NCBI GenBank assembly: GCA_027061805.1
Contig: JAMOWA010000068.1
Span: forward strand, 1-64,000
Length of the DNA: 64,000 nucleotides
Direction of reading: 5' to 3'
Origin: Thermoanaerobaculia bacterium
Lineage (GTDB): Bacteria > Acidobacteriota > Thermoanaerobaculia > Thermoanaerobaculales > Sulfomarinibacteraceae
Positions 1 to 8,361 of the stretch are shown here, one piece after another. The stretch's first letter is position 1, and each line of letters starts with the position of its first letter. A program made the position numbers and the translations under genes. The notes below the pieces were generated by a model, which saw only the letters and a program-made list of their open reading frames with translations, did not search any database and was not told the DNA's origin.

Positions 1-83
1 CGGTGGTCGGCGGCGGTGGTCGGCGGCGGTGGTCGGCGGCGGTGGTCGGCGGCGGTGGTCGGCGGCGGTGGTCGGCGGCGGTC
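1..83. repeat. 13-bp GC-rich tandem array
   Basis: The unit CGGTGGTCGGCGG is repeated six times from base 1 to base 78, with a partial seventh copy to 83; the copies look identical and the array probably starts before the window. It runs directly into the left arm of the palindrome at 80-221. It has no credible coding content. Confidence 0.95.
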
Positions 84-221
84 ACCTCCGGGTCGTTCTG
101 TCATGAGAGGCCTAGCTTCCGGGCGCCCCGGTGTCAAGGGTGAACCTCCGGCCGCTGCGCGGCCCCTGACACCGGGGCGCCCGGAAGCTGAAGGGCCTCC
201 ATGAACGACCCGGAGGTGACC
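80..221 (+). repeat. Three-tier nested palindrome in front of an S23-type gene
   Basis: The outer arms are GGTCACCTCCGGGTCGTT (80-97) and its exact reverse complement (204-221). The middle arms (114-136 and 167-189) are perfect 23-bp complements. The centre holds GGCCGC-tgc-GCGGCC (150-164). The right outer arm contains the GGAGGT Shine-Dalgarno of the following gene and ends at the base before its ATG (222). Transcribed, it would fold into one long hairpin hiding the ribosome binding site. The same architecture, with different arm sequences, recurs at 49882-50033 before the other S23-type gene. Role unknown: translational control and a mobile-DNA end are both possible. Confidence 0.9.
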
Positions 222-581
222 ATGACCGACTCCCTTCCAGCCAACCACCCCCTTGATGCCGTCAACCTCGCCATGGAAGCCGCCAGCATCGCACTCGCCT
301 TGGCTCGCAGGGTTCCCGCACCATTGCGGCCCGTGGCAGACCAGCTCATCAGGGCCGTCAGTTCGGTGCCCGCCAACCTCGCCGAGGGTCACGGCCGAAC
401 AGGCCGCGACAGGCTCCACCACTGGCGCATCGCCTACGCATCCGCAAAGGAAGCCGATATCCACCTCAGGCTCCTCCTCGGCGCCGGTGCGGTGGATGCA
501 GGGCAAGCCAGCACTGCTCTTGAGCTCCTGGATCGGAGCCGCGGCGCCACGTGGAGGCTCCTCCACCCGCCTGCCCGGTGA
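222..581 (+). CDS. S23-type four-helix-bundle protein
   Basis: 119 residues, all helical by composition. The core contains LRPVADQLIRAVSSVPANLAEG followed by a GRTGRD turn, the hallmark of the 23S rRNA intervening-sequence / four-helix-bundle family (usual length about 115-125). Its function is unknown; relatives include the Avd accessory protein of diversity-generating retroelements. I chose ATG 222 because GGAGGT sits at the right distance; an in-frame ATG at 201 would add seven residues and lies inside the palindrome arm. The second copy in the window (49531-49881) shares the SVPAN(L/I)AEG and GRDR..HWR.AY.SAKE..(I/V)HL motifs. A MITE-like repeat follows immediately. Confidence 0.85.
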   Translation: MTDSLPANHPLDAVNLAMEAASIALALARRVPAPLRPVADQLIRAVSSVPANLAEGHGRTGRDRLHHWRIAYASAKEADIHLRLLLGAGAVDAGQASTALELLDRSRGATWRLLHPPAR

Positions 582-630
582 AGAAGTGAAGACGGAAGAT
601 ACGCTCCCCTTCAGCTGGAAGTACCTCATT

Positions 631-778
631 CGTTTCACGTGAGACACTTGCACAATTCTCTGAAGGTCATGCCCATCGGCAAAGCGTGAAATCGAAGGTA
701 TATCCGGATTCTTGCTATCTTCTTCCTGATCCGATCAATCCGTGTGATCCGCGGTTCATTTTCCCGGGTGTGTTGAGG
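631..778 (+). repeat. MITE-like intergenic repeat, copy A (right end missing)
   Basis: Non-coding sequence shared with copies B (10539-10860), C (17381-17580) and D (40018-40213, inverted). It begins with the terminal motif CACGTGAGAC.CTTGC and contains the shared inner string GATCCGATCAATCCGTG followed by TTCATTTTCCCGGG. Copy A stops soon after that string and lacks the right terminal repeat seen in B, C and D. Confidence 0.8.
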
Positions 779-831
779 CCTGTCGCACCTCGCACGCGTG
801 GGCGTCGCACCCGCAGCTGTGGGCGAGCAGC

Positions 832-1785
832 CTACGCCTGCCTCCGGCGGAGCTCCTCGAAGTACAGGATCGTCCTCGCCAGGCCCTCCTCCAGTGAGAC
901 CCTGGGCTCCCAGCCCAGCACCTTTCGGGCCAGGGTGATGTCGGGCTGGCGGACCTTGGGGTCGTCCTCCGGCAGCGGCTCGAAGGTGATCTCCGAACCG
1001 GCGCCGGTGATCCGGACGATCTCCTCGGCGAACTGGAGCACCGTCATCTCCGCCGGGTTCCCGATGTTCATGGGATCCGAGTACTCGCTGTTGAGGAGCC
1101 GCCAGATCCCCTCCACCAGGTCGTCCACGTGGCAGAAGGAGCGGGTCTGGGACCCGTCACCGAAGACGGTGAGGGGCTTGCCGTCCAGCGCCTGTGTGAT
1201 GAACGTGGGCACCACCCGGCCGTCGCCGGCCCGCATCCGTGGACCGTAGGTGTTGAAGATCCTCACGATCCTGGTGTCCACGTCGTGGAAGCGGTGGTAG
1301 GCCATGGTGAGGGCCTCGGCGAAGCGCTTGGCCTCGTCGTAGACGCCACGGGGACCCACGGGGTTCACGTTGCCCCAGTAGGATTCGGGCTGCGGGTGGA
1401 TCTGCGGGTCCCCGTAGACCTCGGAGGTGGAGGCCAGCAGGAAGCGCGCGCCCTTGGCCTTGGCCAGCCCCAGCGCCTTGTGCGTCCCCAGGGAGCCCAC
1501 CTTCAGCGTCTGGATGGGAAGCTGCAGGTAGTCGATGGGCGAGGCCGGCGAGGCGAAGTGCAGGATCACGTCCAATCGCCCCGCCACGTGAATGTAGTTG
1601 GTCACGTCGTGCTTGACGAACACGAACCCCTCCCTGCCGAAGAGGTGTTCGATGTTGCCCACGCTCCCTGTGATGAGGTTGTCCATGCACACCACGGCGT
1701 ACCCCTCGGCGAGCAGTCGCTCGCACAGGTGGGATCCCAGAAAGCCAGCACCGCCCGTCACCAGGGCCCGGGGTTGATCGGCCAT
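832..1785 (-). CDS. UDP-glucuronate decarboxylase-like NAD-dependent epimerase/dehydratase
   Basis: 317 residues, an extended short-chain dehydrogenase. The N-terminal Rossmann motif [10 protein letters not shown] binds NAD, the catalytic pair is YDEAKR (YxxxK), and a Ser/Thr patch ([10 protein letters not shown]) precedes it. The pattern [15 protein letters not shown] and FNTYGPRM matches UDP-glucuronic acid decarboxylases (UDP-xylose synthases), which make nucleotide sugars for surface polysaccharide. ATG 1785 is preceded by GGAGGT at good spacing; an upstream in-frame ATG at 1827 would add residues not typical of the family. It stands alone, with no glycosyltransferase next to it. Substrate is inferred from family resemblance. 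Confidence 0.85.
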   Translation of the reverse strand: MADQPRALVTGGAGFLGSHLCERLLAEGYAVVCMDNLITGSVGNIEHLFGREGFVFVKHDVTNYIHVAGRLDVILHFASPASPIDYLQLPIQTLKVGSLGTHKALGLAKAKGARFLLASTSEVYGDPQIHPQPESYWGNVNPVGPRGVYDEAKRFAEALTMAYHRFHDVDTRIVRIFNTYGPRMRAGDGRVVPTFITQALDGKPLTVFGDGSQTRSFCHVDDLVEGIWRLLNSEYSDPMNIGNPAEMTVLQFAEEIVRITGAGSEITFEPLPEDDPKVRQPDITLARKVLGWEPRVSLEEGLARTILYFEELRRRQA

Positions 1786-2177
1786 GCGCACCTCCGTCCG
1801 CCACCCTACCGCAGACGGGCCGTGCACGTCACGCTCTGGCCCGGGTCATTCATTCATCATGCCTTGACTGCGTGGCACCACCCACCTTTCCTGGCTGCGT
1901 TGTCTCGACCCGGTCACTCCATGTGCCGCAGGCACGCCCTCGCTCCCTCGCCGTTCGAGAGCACGGCCAGTGACGGCGCCTCGCACCGCTCGCCACGAAC
2001 CATCGTGAACGGTCCGGGCCAGGGCGGGACACCTTCTTCCACCGATGTCCCAGACCGGAACAGGCTGACATCCTCACCGTTCCAGAACCATGATCAGATT
2101 CCGGCACGGAGATTGCTTCGTTCCCCGATGCCCGAAGCGGAACGAGGCTCATCACGGACGATTCATGGGGAGGCATC
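1786..2177. other. Intergenic, nothing recognised
   Basis: About 390 bases between the divergently placed epimerase gene and a possible small membrane-protein gene. I see no tRNA, terminator or convincing open frame. A stretch near 1869-1895 (CACC..CC.TTCCTGGC) loosely resembles sequence near 14325 and 25490, too weakly to call a repeat. Confidence 0.5.
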
Positions 2178-2663
2178 ATGGACAGGGACCTCGCACACGG
2201 AATCAGGGTGGGCAATCGGCGCTGGGAACACCTGTCACCCATTCCCAGAGAGGAAAGCTACGTGTGGCTGGCGTTCCTGGTGATCATCGTGATGCTCATC
2301 GCCGCCTCTGTCATGGCGGGTCCTCGCGAGGTCCCCGGCGGTACAGCGTCGGCATCCAGCGCGGTCGTGCGCCCGGGTCGGACGTCGGCGGTTCCTGACC
2401 CGGCACGGTATTCCACTTCCGTCCCGGGATCTCGGCCACGAGCCGCGTGGGAACCCGGTGTGCCGTGTCCCGACGGGACACGATGCTCGCCGGAGACCCG
2501 GGAACCCGGATGTCCCTCGGCTGTGCCGATGCGGATACACACGACCGGTCCCGGGCGTTGCCGCCGGCAGATCCTGATGGCCCACCGCCTCCTGAAGGGG
2601 CTCCCAGCCCCCTCCCGACCCGCCACGACGATGCATGGAGAGAGGGCCGCCGTGACGAGCTGA
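2178..2663 (+). CDS. Possible small membrane protein, hypothetical
   Basis: 161 codons open from ATG 2178, which has GGGGAGG just upstream. Residues 1-26 are charged; about residues 28-47 (YVWLAFLVIIVMLIAASVMA) form a convincing single membrane segment. The remainder is Pro/Arg/Gly-rich and looks like GC-rich noise, so the true product may be much shorter, or the gene may have decayed. No family recognised. The only real support is the ribosome binding site plus the membrane segment. Confidence 0.35.
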   Translation: MDRDLAHGIRVGNRRWEHLSPIPREESYVWLAFLVIIVMLIAASVMAGPREVPGGTASASSAVVRPGRTSAVPDPARYSTSVPGSRPRAAWEPGVPCPDGTRCSPETREPGCPSAVPMRIHTTGPGRCRRQILMAHRLLKGLPAPSRPATTMHGERAAVTS

Positions 2664-2799
2664 AACCTCCTCGAGCTTTCCGTGGACCGTCCGACCGGAA
2701 GTTGCCGGCTCGTGGCCCGGGCCGGCAGAGGTGGACTCCAGACCCGAGACACCTGCACGTCCTCCGGAACTGGCCTCCTTCTCCGGGGAGGGCCTCATG

Positions 2800-2808
2800 T
2801 GGTATAAG
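2800..2808 (+). promoter_or_regulatory. Possible extended -10 promoter for the 3006 gene
   Basis: TGG-TATAAG matches the extended -10 form TGnTATAAT in a region otherwise poor in A/T. It would give a leader of about 190 bases before ATG 3006. There is no clear -35 box. Confidence 0.3.
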
Positions 2809-3005
2809 AGAGGCAATACGATTCCTCGTGACGCTTGGGGAATTTCCCATGGGGGGATGGGTCTTGCATGTCGAGGGAGGCCGGGCATTACCGGTCGGTC
2901 GAGGATGGATGGGTCCGGGTCACGCCGCGGCCCGTGGCTGGGCGTCCGTCTCTTCCTCTCATCACAACCTGATCCCACCCCTGCACGACAGCGAAGGGGG
3001 CTGAA

Positions 3006-6000
3006 ATGAATCGGAGTGCGTGTTTCCCTGTCATCCTGACCATCGCTTCCCTGGTGGCTTCGCCCCTGGAGGCCCAGAGAGGTCCCCAGGAGCCGGGAGG
3101 GAAGGTTCGATCGACCCGGGTGATCGTGAAGTACCCGGACCACTTCGATCTCTCACCACCACTGCGAGAGATCCGTCCGATTCCTCCCAGTCAGGGCCCC
3201 GAACGGCTGATCCCGGACCTCGAGCCTCCGGAAGGTACCACCAACCGGCATGTGGATATCACCGCACCCCAGCCTCCTCCTCCCCATCTCCTCCAGACGT
3301 GGCAGGGAAAACGCCTCATGCCCGCACCGATCACGAGCTTTGAAGGAGTCGGAGAGGGCCTGCAGAACTACAACGCCACCGTGGCGCCACCCGATGTGCA
3401 GGGGGACGTGGGATCGGACTACTACATGCACTGGGTCAACGTGGACTTCGCCATCTTCAACAAGGCCGATGGCTCCGTTGCTCAGAACCCCGCAGCCGGC
3501 AATACTCTCTGGTCCAATTTCGGAGGCCTCTGCGAGAACCGAAACGACGGAGATCCCATCGTCAAGTACGACCAGCTCGCGGAACGGTGGGTGGTGACCC
3601 AGTTCGCCGTGGATACGGACAACAACAAGTATGCCGAGTGCATCGCGGTCTCCCAGACAAGCGATCCCACCGGCTCGTGGTACCGCTACTCCTACTCATT
3701 CTCGGACATGAACGACTACCCCAAGCTGGCCGTCTGGCCCGATGGTTACTACATCAGTTACAACATGTTTCACAAGGGCTTCCTGGGATTCAGCTTCGCC
3801 GGTGCCATGATCTGTGCCTATGACCGGGCAGCAATGCTCAACGGCAATACCGCCACCTCGCAATGCACCACGGCCAATTCAGACTACTTCAGCTACTTGC
3901 CCTCCGACCTCGATGGGACCACGCAGCCACCGTCCGGGACACCGAACTACGTCATGGCCCTGGGTACGGACCAGCTCCTGCTGTGGAAGTTCGACGTGGA
4001 CTGGTCCACTCCGTCGAACACCACCTTCGACGGCCCCACGGCCATCAACGTGACCGCATTCACCAAGGCCTGCGAGGGCACGACCCGCCGTGCGTGTATC
4101 CCCCAGGAAGGAACCGCGGTCAAGCTGGAGTCCCTCGGGGGCCGGCCCATGTTCCGCCTTCCTTACCGGAAATTCGGAAACCACGAGTCGCTCGTGCTGA
4201 CCCACTCGGTGGACGTGGACGGGAGCGGGTCGAGCGAGGTCACCGGTATCCGCTGGTACGAGATCCGAGATCCCGGCGGGACACCCACCATCCACCAGTC
4301 GGGAACCTACTCACCAGACAACCATTACCGATGGATGGGAAGCGCGGCCATGGACAAGGATGGCAACCTGGCCATAGGGTACAGCGTCTCGGACGGCACC
4401 ATGAACCCTTCCATCTGGTATGTGGGACGTCTCGCCACCGATCCTCTCAACCAGCTTCCGCAGGCCGAATCCATCATCCAGAACGGGACAGGATCTCAGA
4501 CGACCTCGTCGTCTGGTACGGCCCTTCACCGATGGGGTGACTACTCCTCCATGAGCGTGGATCCCGATGATGACTGCACCTTCTGGTACACACAGGAATA
4601 CCTGACAGCCGATGGTACCTTCAACTGGCACACGCGCATTGCCTCGTTCAAGTACCCCTCGTGCGGGTGCACATCCGTCGTGCCATCTGGCGTGGCTGCC
4701 GCCGCCTCGGGCAACAATGCCATCGAGATCACCTGGAACGCGGCTTCCGGCGCCACGGAGTACAGGATCTACCGCTCGGAGATCAGCAGCGGACCCTACA
4801 CCCGGGTGGCCACGGTCACACCCCCCGACACCTCGTACCTCGACCGTGACGTGCACGGTGGGATCACCTACTACTACGTGGTCACGACCTTTTTCTCGAT
4901 CTCGACCAACACCTGGTGCGAGTCCTCGTACTCCTCCGAGGTCTCTGCCACCGCGCAGGGCCCCTGTGACCTCCCGCCCGAGTTCCAGGGGATCTCCGCC
5001 GCCACACCTGACAACTGCTCCATCGACATCACCTGGACGGCTGCCTCTGCCAGGTGCGGGGGTCCGGTACGGTATTCCATCTACCGTTCCACGGATTCGA
5101 GCTTCACACCGGACCTCTCCAGCCGGATCGCCAGCGGCCTGACGGGAACTTCCCACTCCGACCGGGACGGCATTGCCGTGGGGACCTCGTACCACTACAT
5201 CGTCCGGGCGACCGACGACTCCAACGGGCAGGAGGATGACAATACCGTCCGGGACGAGGCCCACACGAATGCTGCCACGGACTGGTTCGACGATGTTGAG
5301 GCCTACTCGGCCATCGCCGACGCCGAGAACGCAGGATGGGCCCACGGCATGGCCAAGGGAACCGATGACTGGGCCGTGAGTAGCGACGACAACCATACCT
5401 CCGGCGGCACGAGGTCCTTCGCCTCCGAGGACGTGAACACCATCACCGACAAGTGGCTGATCACACCACCCATCGATGTGACGGGAAGCAGTGAGCTCAT
5501 CTTCTGGCACCAGTACGCTTTCGAGGAAGGCTCGGGATCGACCGCCTTCGACGGCGGTGTCCTCGAGATTTCCACCGATGGTTCGACCTGGTCCGACCTC
5601 GGGGACCACATCACCACAGGCGATTACACGCACACCATCTCTTCCAACTACAGCAATCCCCTGGCCGGTCGGGAGGCCTGGTCCGGTGACCAGAACAGCT
5701 TCACCGAGGTGAAGGTGGACCTTTCCGGCTATTCCGGACACGCCGTCCGGATTCGATGGCGCATGGGTTGCGACAGTTCCACGGGGGATGGCACCTGGAA
5801 CATCGACGACATCAAGGTCACCAATGTGGCCGGCGGTGGTTGTTCTTCAGCGCCTTCCGAGGTGGCGGCCTTCACGGCTCGTTCCACCTCCGGCTCGGTG
5901 AAGCTCGAATGGATGAACCCGTCGGGGACCTACGGATCGACGAAGATCTGCCGCGACACCTCCAGCTACCCCGAGCCCGCCAGCTGCACTCCCGTCGCCA

Positions 6001-7298
6001 CGCGATCCGGGACCGCCGGCGCCTATGACAGCTGGACCGATACGGGCGTGAGCAACGGCACCACGTACCGATACACCGCCTTTGTGGACAACGGGTCGGG
6101 CTATCACTCTGGCGGCCGGCACGCCTGGGCCTACCCCTTCGACACCTCGGGCAGGGCCAAGTGGGCCTACTCCTCTGCAGCCACGGCCCTGGCCCCCACC
6201 GGGGTGCGGCCCGGCGCCATCGGAACCGGTGGCACCTGGGCGGTCTCCAACGACCGGATGCTCCACGGGATGAACCCCACCTCGGCGGGGGGTGACTGGC
6301 CGAGGACCGGGACCTTCTCCTGGGCCCCGGCCGCCATGAACGGCCCCGCCCAGGCCCGTCCCCCCGTGGTGCCCACCACCGCGATCTCCGGTGCCAGCCA
6401 GGTCATCTTCCTGGGCTCGGAGGACGGCCACGCCTACGCCGTGAACGCCGAGACGGGCACCACGCTGTGGCAGAGTCCGGCCCTGGGCAACATCCTCCTG
6501 GCCTCGCCCTCGGGGATCTTCACGGACTTCGGTGGAGCAAACAACCTGCTGTTCATAGGCTCCCGCGATGCCACCGCCGACAACGTGATGTACATGCTGA
6601 AACCCGCCGATGGGACCATCATCACATCCTTCAACAACGGCGGCGGCACCGGCGGTATCGGGATCATCAACTCCGCGGCAACGGTGGATTACGCCACCAG
6701 TCGCATCTACTTTGCCACGAGGGAACGAGCCGGCGGATCATCCGACACCCTCTGGTGCCTCGAGTTCACCGGGACCACCTTCACCAGGGTATGGTCCGTC
6801 CCGCTGGGCGACATCGACGGGGCCCCCGTGCTCTACTCCGGCCGCCTCTACGTGGGCAACAACTCGGGAACCGTCTTCGCCATCGACCCCACCGACGGGA
6901 GTACGCTCTGGCAGTACGCCACCACCGACGGGCCGGTGAAGGGTTACGTGACCCCGGAGGCGACAGATACCGTGCCAAGGAAGCTCTTCTTCTCCACCAC
7001 GAACAGGGTCTGGGCCCTCACCGACAACGGGACCTCGGCGACCCAGGCGTGGCAGCAGACGGGGGTATCCGGTCCCTCCATCCCGGTCGTGCCCTACGGC
7101 GGCACCGCTCTCTATGTGGGGTCCAGCGATGGCAAGCTGTACCAGCTGGGCGTCGCCGACGGATCCGTCGCCACCTCGGTGACGCTCGGTGACGGAAGCG
7201 CCACCATCGGCAGCCCGGCCCTCGACGTGATCAACACCATGGCCTACGTGGGTTCGGAGTCCGGCGCCGTCTACGGCATCGCACTCCCATTGAAGTAG
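3006..7298 (+). CDS. Large secreted multidomain protein (FN3, jelly-roll and PQQ-like propeller)
   Basis: 1430 residues. A signal peptide (about 1-23, ending near SPLEAQ) is followed by a roughly 450-residue N-terminal domain I cannot name (about 100-555). Two fibronectin type III domains follow (about 556-650 and 653-742), then a MAM/jelly-roll-like domain (about 757-945, starting DWFDDVE), a third FN3 domain (about 948-1045) and a C-terminal beta-propeller with PQQ-like blade repeats (GSEDGHAYAVNAETGTTLW, FAIDPTDGSTLW, LYQLGVADG). Probably extracellular or surface bound and involved in binding; no catalytic motif seen. Start supported by GAAGGGGG before ATG. A second secreted gene follows after 9 bases with its own strong ribosome binding site. 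Confidence 0.85.
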   Translation: MNRSACFPVILTIASLVASPLEAQRGPQEPGGKVRSTRVIVKYPDHFDLSPPLREIRPIPPSQGPERLIPDLEPPEGTTNRHVDITAPQPPPPHLLQTWQGKRLMPAPITSFEGVGEGLQNYNATVAPPDVQGDVGSDYYMHWVNVDFAIFNKADGSVAQNPAAGNTLWSNFGGLCENRNDGDPIVKYDQLAERWVVTQFAVDTDNNKYAECIAVSQTSDPTGSWYRYSYSFSDMNDYPKLAVWPDGYYISYNMFHKGFLGFSFAGAMICAYDRAAMLNGNTATSQCTTANSDYFSYLPSDLDGTTQPPSGTPNYVMALGTDQLLLWKFDVDWSTPSNTTFDGPTAINVTAFTKACEGTTRRACIPQEGTAVKLESLGGRPMFRLPYRKFGNHESLVLTHSVDVDGSGSSEVTGIRWYEIRDPGGTPTIHQSGTYSPDNHYRWMGSAAMDKDGNLAIGYSVSDGTMNPSIWYVGRLATDPLNQLPQAESIIQNGTGSQTTSSSGTALHRWGDYSSMSVDPDDDCTFWYTQEYLTADGTFNWHTRIASFKYPSCGCTSVVPSGVAAAASGNNAIEITWNAASGATEYRIYRSEISSGPYTRVATVTPPDTSYLDRDVHGGITYYYVVTTFFSISTNTWCESSYSSEVSATAQGPCDLPPEFQGISAATPDNCSIDITWTAASARCGGPVRYSIYRSTDSSFTPDLSSRIASGLTGTSHSDRDGIAVGTSYHYIVRATDDSNGQEDDNTVRDEAHTNAATDWFDDVEAYSAIADAENAGWAHGMAKGTDDWAVSSDDNHTSGGTRSFASEDVNTITDKWLITPPIDVTGSSELIFWHQYAFEEGSGSTAFDGGVLEISTDGSTWSDLGDHITTGDYTHTISSNYSNPLAGREAWSGDQNSFTEVKVDLSGYSGHAVRIRWRMGCDSSTGDGTWNIDDIKVTNVAGGGCSSAPSEVAAFTARSTSGSVKLEWMNPSGTYGSTKICRDTSSYPEPASCTPVATRSGTAGAYDSWTDTGVSNGTTYRYTAFVDNGSGYHSGGRHAWAYPFDTSGRAKWAYSSAATALAPTGVRPGAIGTGGTWAVSNDRMLHGMNPTSAGGDWPRTGTFSWAPAAMNGPAQARPPVVPTTAISGASQVIFLGSEDGHAYAVNAETGTTLWQSPALGNILLASPSGIFTDFGGANNLLFIGSRDATADNVMYMLKPADGTIITSFNNGGGTGGIGIINSAATVDYATSRIYFATRERAGGSSDTLWCLEFTGTTFTRVWSVPLGDIDGAPVLYSGRLYVGNNSGTVFAIDPTDGSTLWQYATTDGPVKGYVTPEATDTVPRKLFFSTTNRVWALTDNGTSATQAWQQTGVSGPSIPVVPYGGTALYVGSSDGKLYQLGVADGSVATSVTLGDGSATIGSPALDVINTMAYVGSESGAVYGIALPLK

Positions 7299-7307
7299 GA
7301 GGACCAC

Positions 7308-7880
7308 ATGCGAAACATGCGAACGACACGCCTTGCGATTCTCTCGGGCATGCTGGTGCTGGCCGCCGCCCTGCCCGTGGCAGCGCAGACCGGCCCACCC
7401 GGAGGGGGTGGGAGCACCATGCCTCCCGAGACGAGCTGCCCGATGATCACCGTGAGTGGCGTGGAAAAACCCACGGAGCTCTCACGGAGCCGCTTCTCCG
7501 CGGTGGAGACTCCGGATCTGGTGTTCCACGTGATGTTTCCCTGGGAGATCACGGAGGACCTCGTGGTGACCCTGAAGGTCTACACGCCGCACGGGCACCT
7601 CTACCGGACGCTGGATGTGCCGGTGGCACCACCGAAGGGCACGGAGATCACCGGGAATACCACACGGCGCCTCCCCGGGTATCCTTACCCTGTCAGGGTG
7701 AAGACGCCACGGAATGTCACCTACAATGATCGACGATACCAGACAGTTGACGTGAGCCTCCCGGTTGCCGGCTCGGTCATCGTGACGAGCTCGTTGTACG
7801 GGCAATGGAGCGTGGAGGTCATCATGGACGGCGCCTCCACGCCATGCCCCGAACGGACGAGGTTCGTGATCTTCCAGTAG
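7308..7880 (+). CDS. Secreted protein of unknown function
   Basis: 190 residues with a signal peptide (about 1-26, ending PVAAQ) and a mature part of probable beta-sandwich character (alternating hydrophobic strands such as VVTLKVYTPHGHLYRTLDVPV). Two cysteines (SCPM near 44, PCPE near 180) could form a disulphide. AGGAGG lies five bases before ATG 7308. It starts nine bases after the 1430-residue secreted protein and ends 23 bases before the PqqD-like gene, so all may share a transcript. No family recognised; I see no leader-peptide features suggesting it is the substrate of the downstream modification enzymes. Confidence 0.75.
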   Translation: MRNMRTTRLAILSGMLVLAAALPVAAQTGPPGGGGSTMPPETSCPMITVSGVEKPTELSRSRFSAVETPDLVFHVMFPWEITEDLVVTLKVYTPHGHLYRTLDVPVAPPKGTEITGNTTRRLPGYPYPVRVKTPRNVTYNDRRYQTVDVSLPVAGSVIVTSSLYGQWSVEVIMDGASTPCPERTRFVIFQ

Positions 7881-7903
7881 CGCCCTGAGGGAGCCCGGTC
7901 CCG

Positions 7904-8359
7904 GTGGCCGGGGGGCAGAGATGGGGGGAAACATTGAGATCAGTTACCATTTCGAGGCAGCAACAGGTGGCCTGGCGACGGGTCGGCAGTGAGACCATCG
8001 TGATCCACCTGGCCCGAAAGATGATGTTCGGGCTCAACCCGGCGGGAGGCAGAGTGTGGGAGGCGCTGGACGGACCGGCCACATTCGAGGAGCTCGTCCG
8101 CCTGGTGCCGGTGGAGGCCTGCAACGGTCCCACGGCAAAGGCCGCACTCGCCGCCTTTCTCGCGGACCTCGCCGCCGAGGACCTGGTGATCGTGGAGCCC
8201 GGCCTGCCGGAGACCGGTGACCGGGAGGCACACCCACACCCGGAGTCCACTTCCCTTCCCTCCGTCACATGGCGGGAGGAGGTCCGGCGCTTCGCGGGAG
8301 CGTGCGCCTTCTACCCCGGCGTGAGTGTGATCTGCGACCAGCAACCCTTCAGTTCCTGA
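7904..8359 (+). CDS. PqqD-family peptide-binding protein (RRE) with a C-terminal extension
   Basis: 151 residues from GTG 7904, or 141 from TTG 7934; the start is uncertain. Residues about 15-100 match the PqqD / RiPP recognition element fold (LNPAGGRVWEALDGPATFEELV, then LAAFLADLAAEDLVIVEP), a winged helix that binds precursor leader peptides for modifying enzymes. A typical PqqD ends there. Here a Pro/His-rich linker is followed by a roughly 30-residue tail (TWREEVRRFAGAC, then a second Cys, ending PFSS) that could be a tethered substrate. The ATPase, radical SAM and protease genes follow with gaps of 2, -4 and 3 bases. Confidence 0.8.
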   Translation: MAGGQRWGETLRSVTISRQQQVAWRRVGSETIVIHLARKMMFGLNPAGGRVWEALDGPATFEELVRLVPVEACNGPTAKAALAAFLADLAAEDLVIVEPGLPETGDREAHPHPESTSLPSVTWREEVRRFAGACAFYPGVSVICDQQPFSS

Positions 8360-8361
8360 CG

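Noticed and set aside
222-581. S23-type gene as Avd of a diversity-generating retroelement
   Set aside because: No reverse transcriptase or template/variable repeat pair is present in the window.
1869-1895. Possible further dispersed repeat shared with about 14325 and 25490
   Set aside because: The match (CACC..TTCCTGGC) is short and interrupted; not distinguishable from chance by eye.
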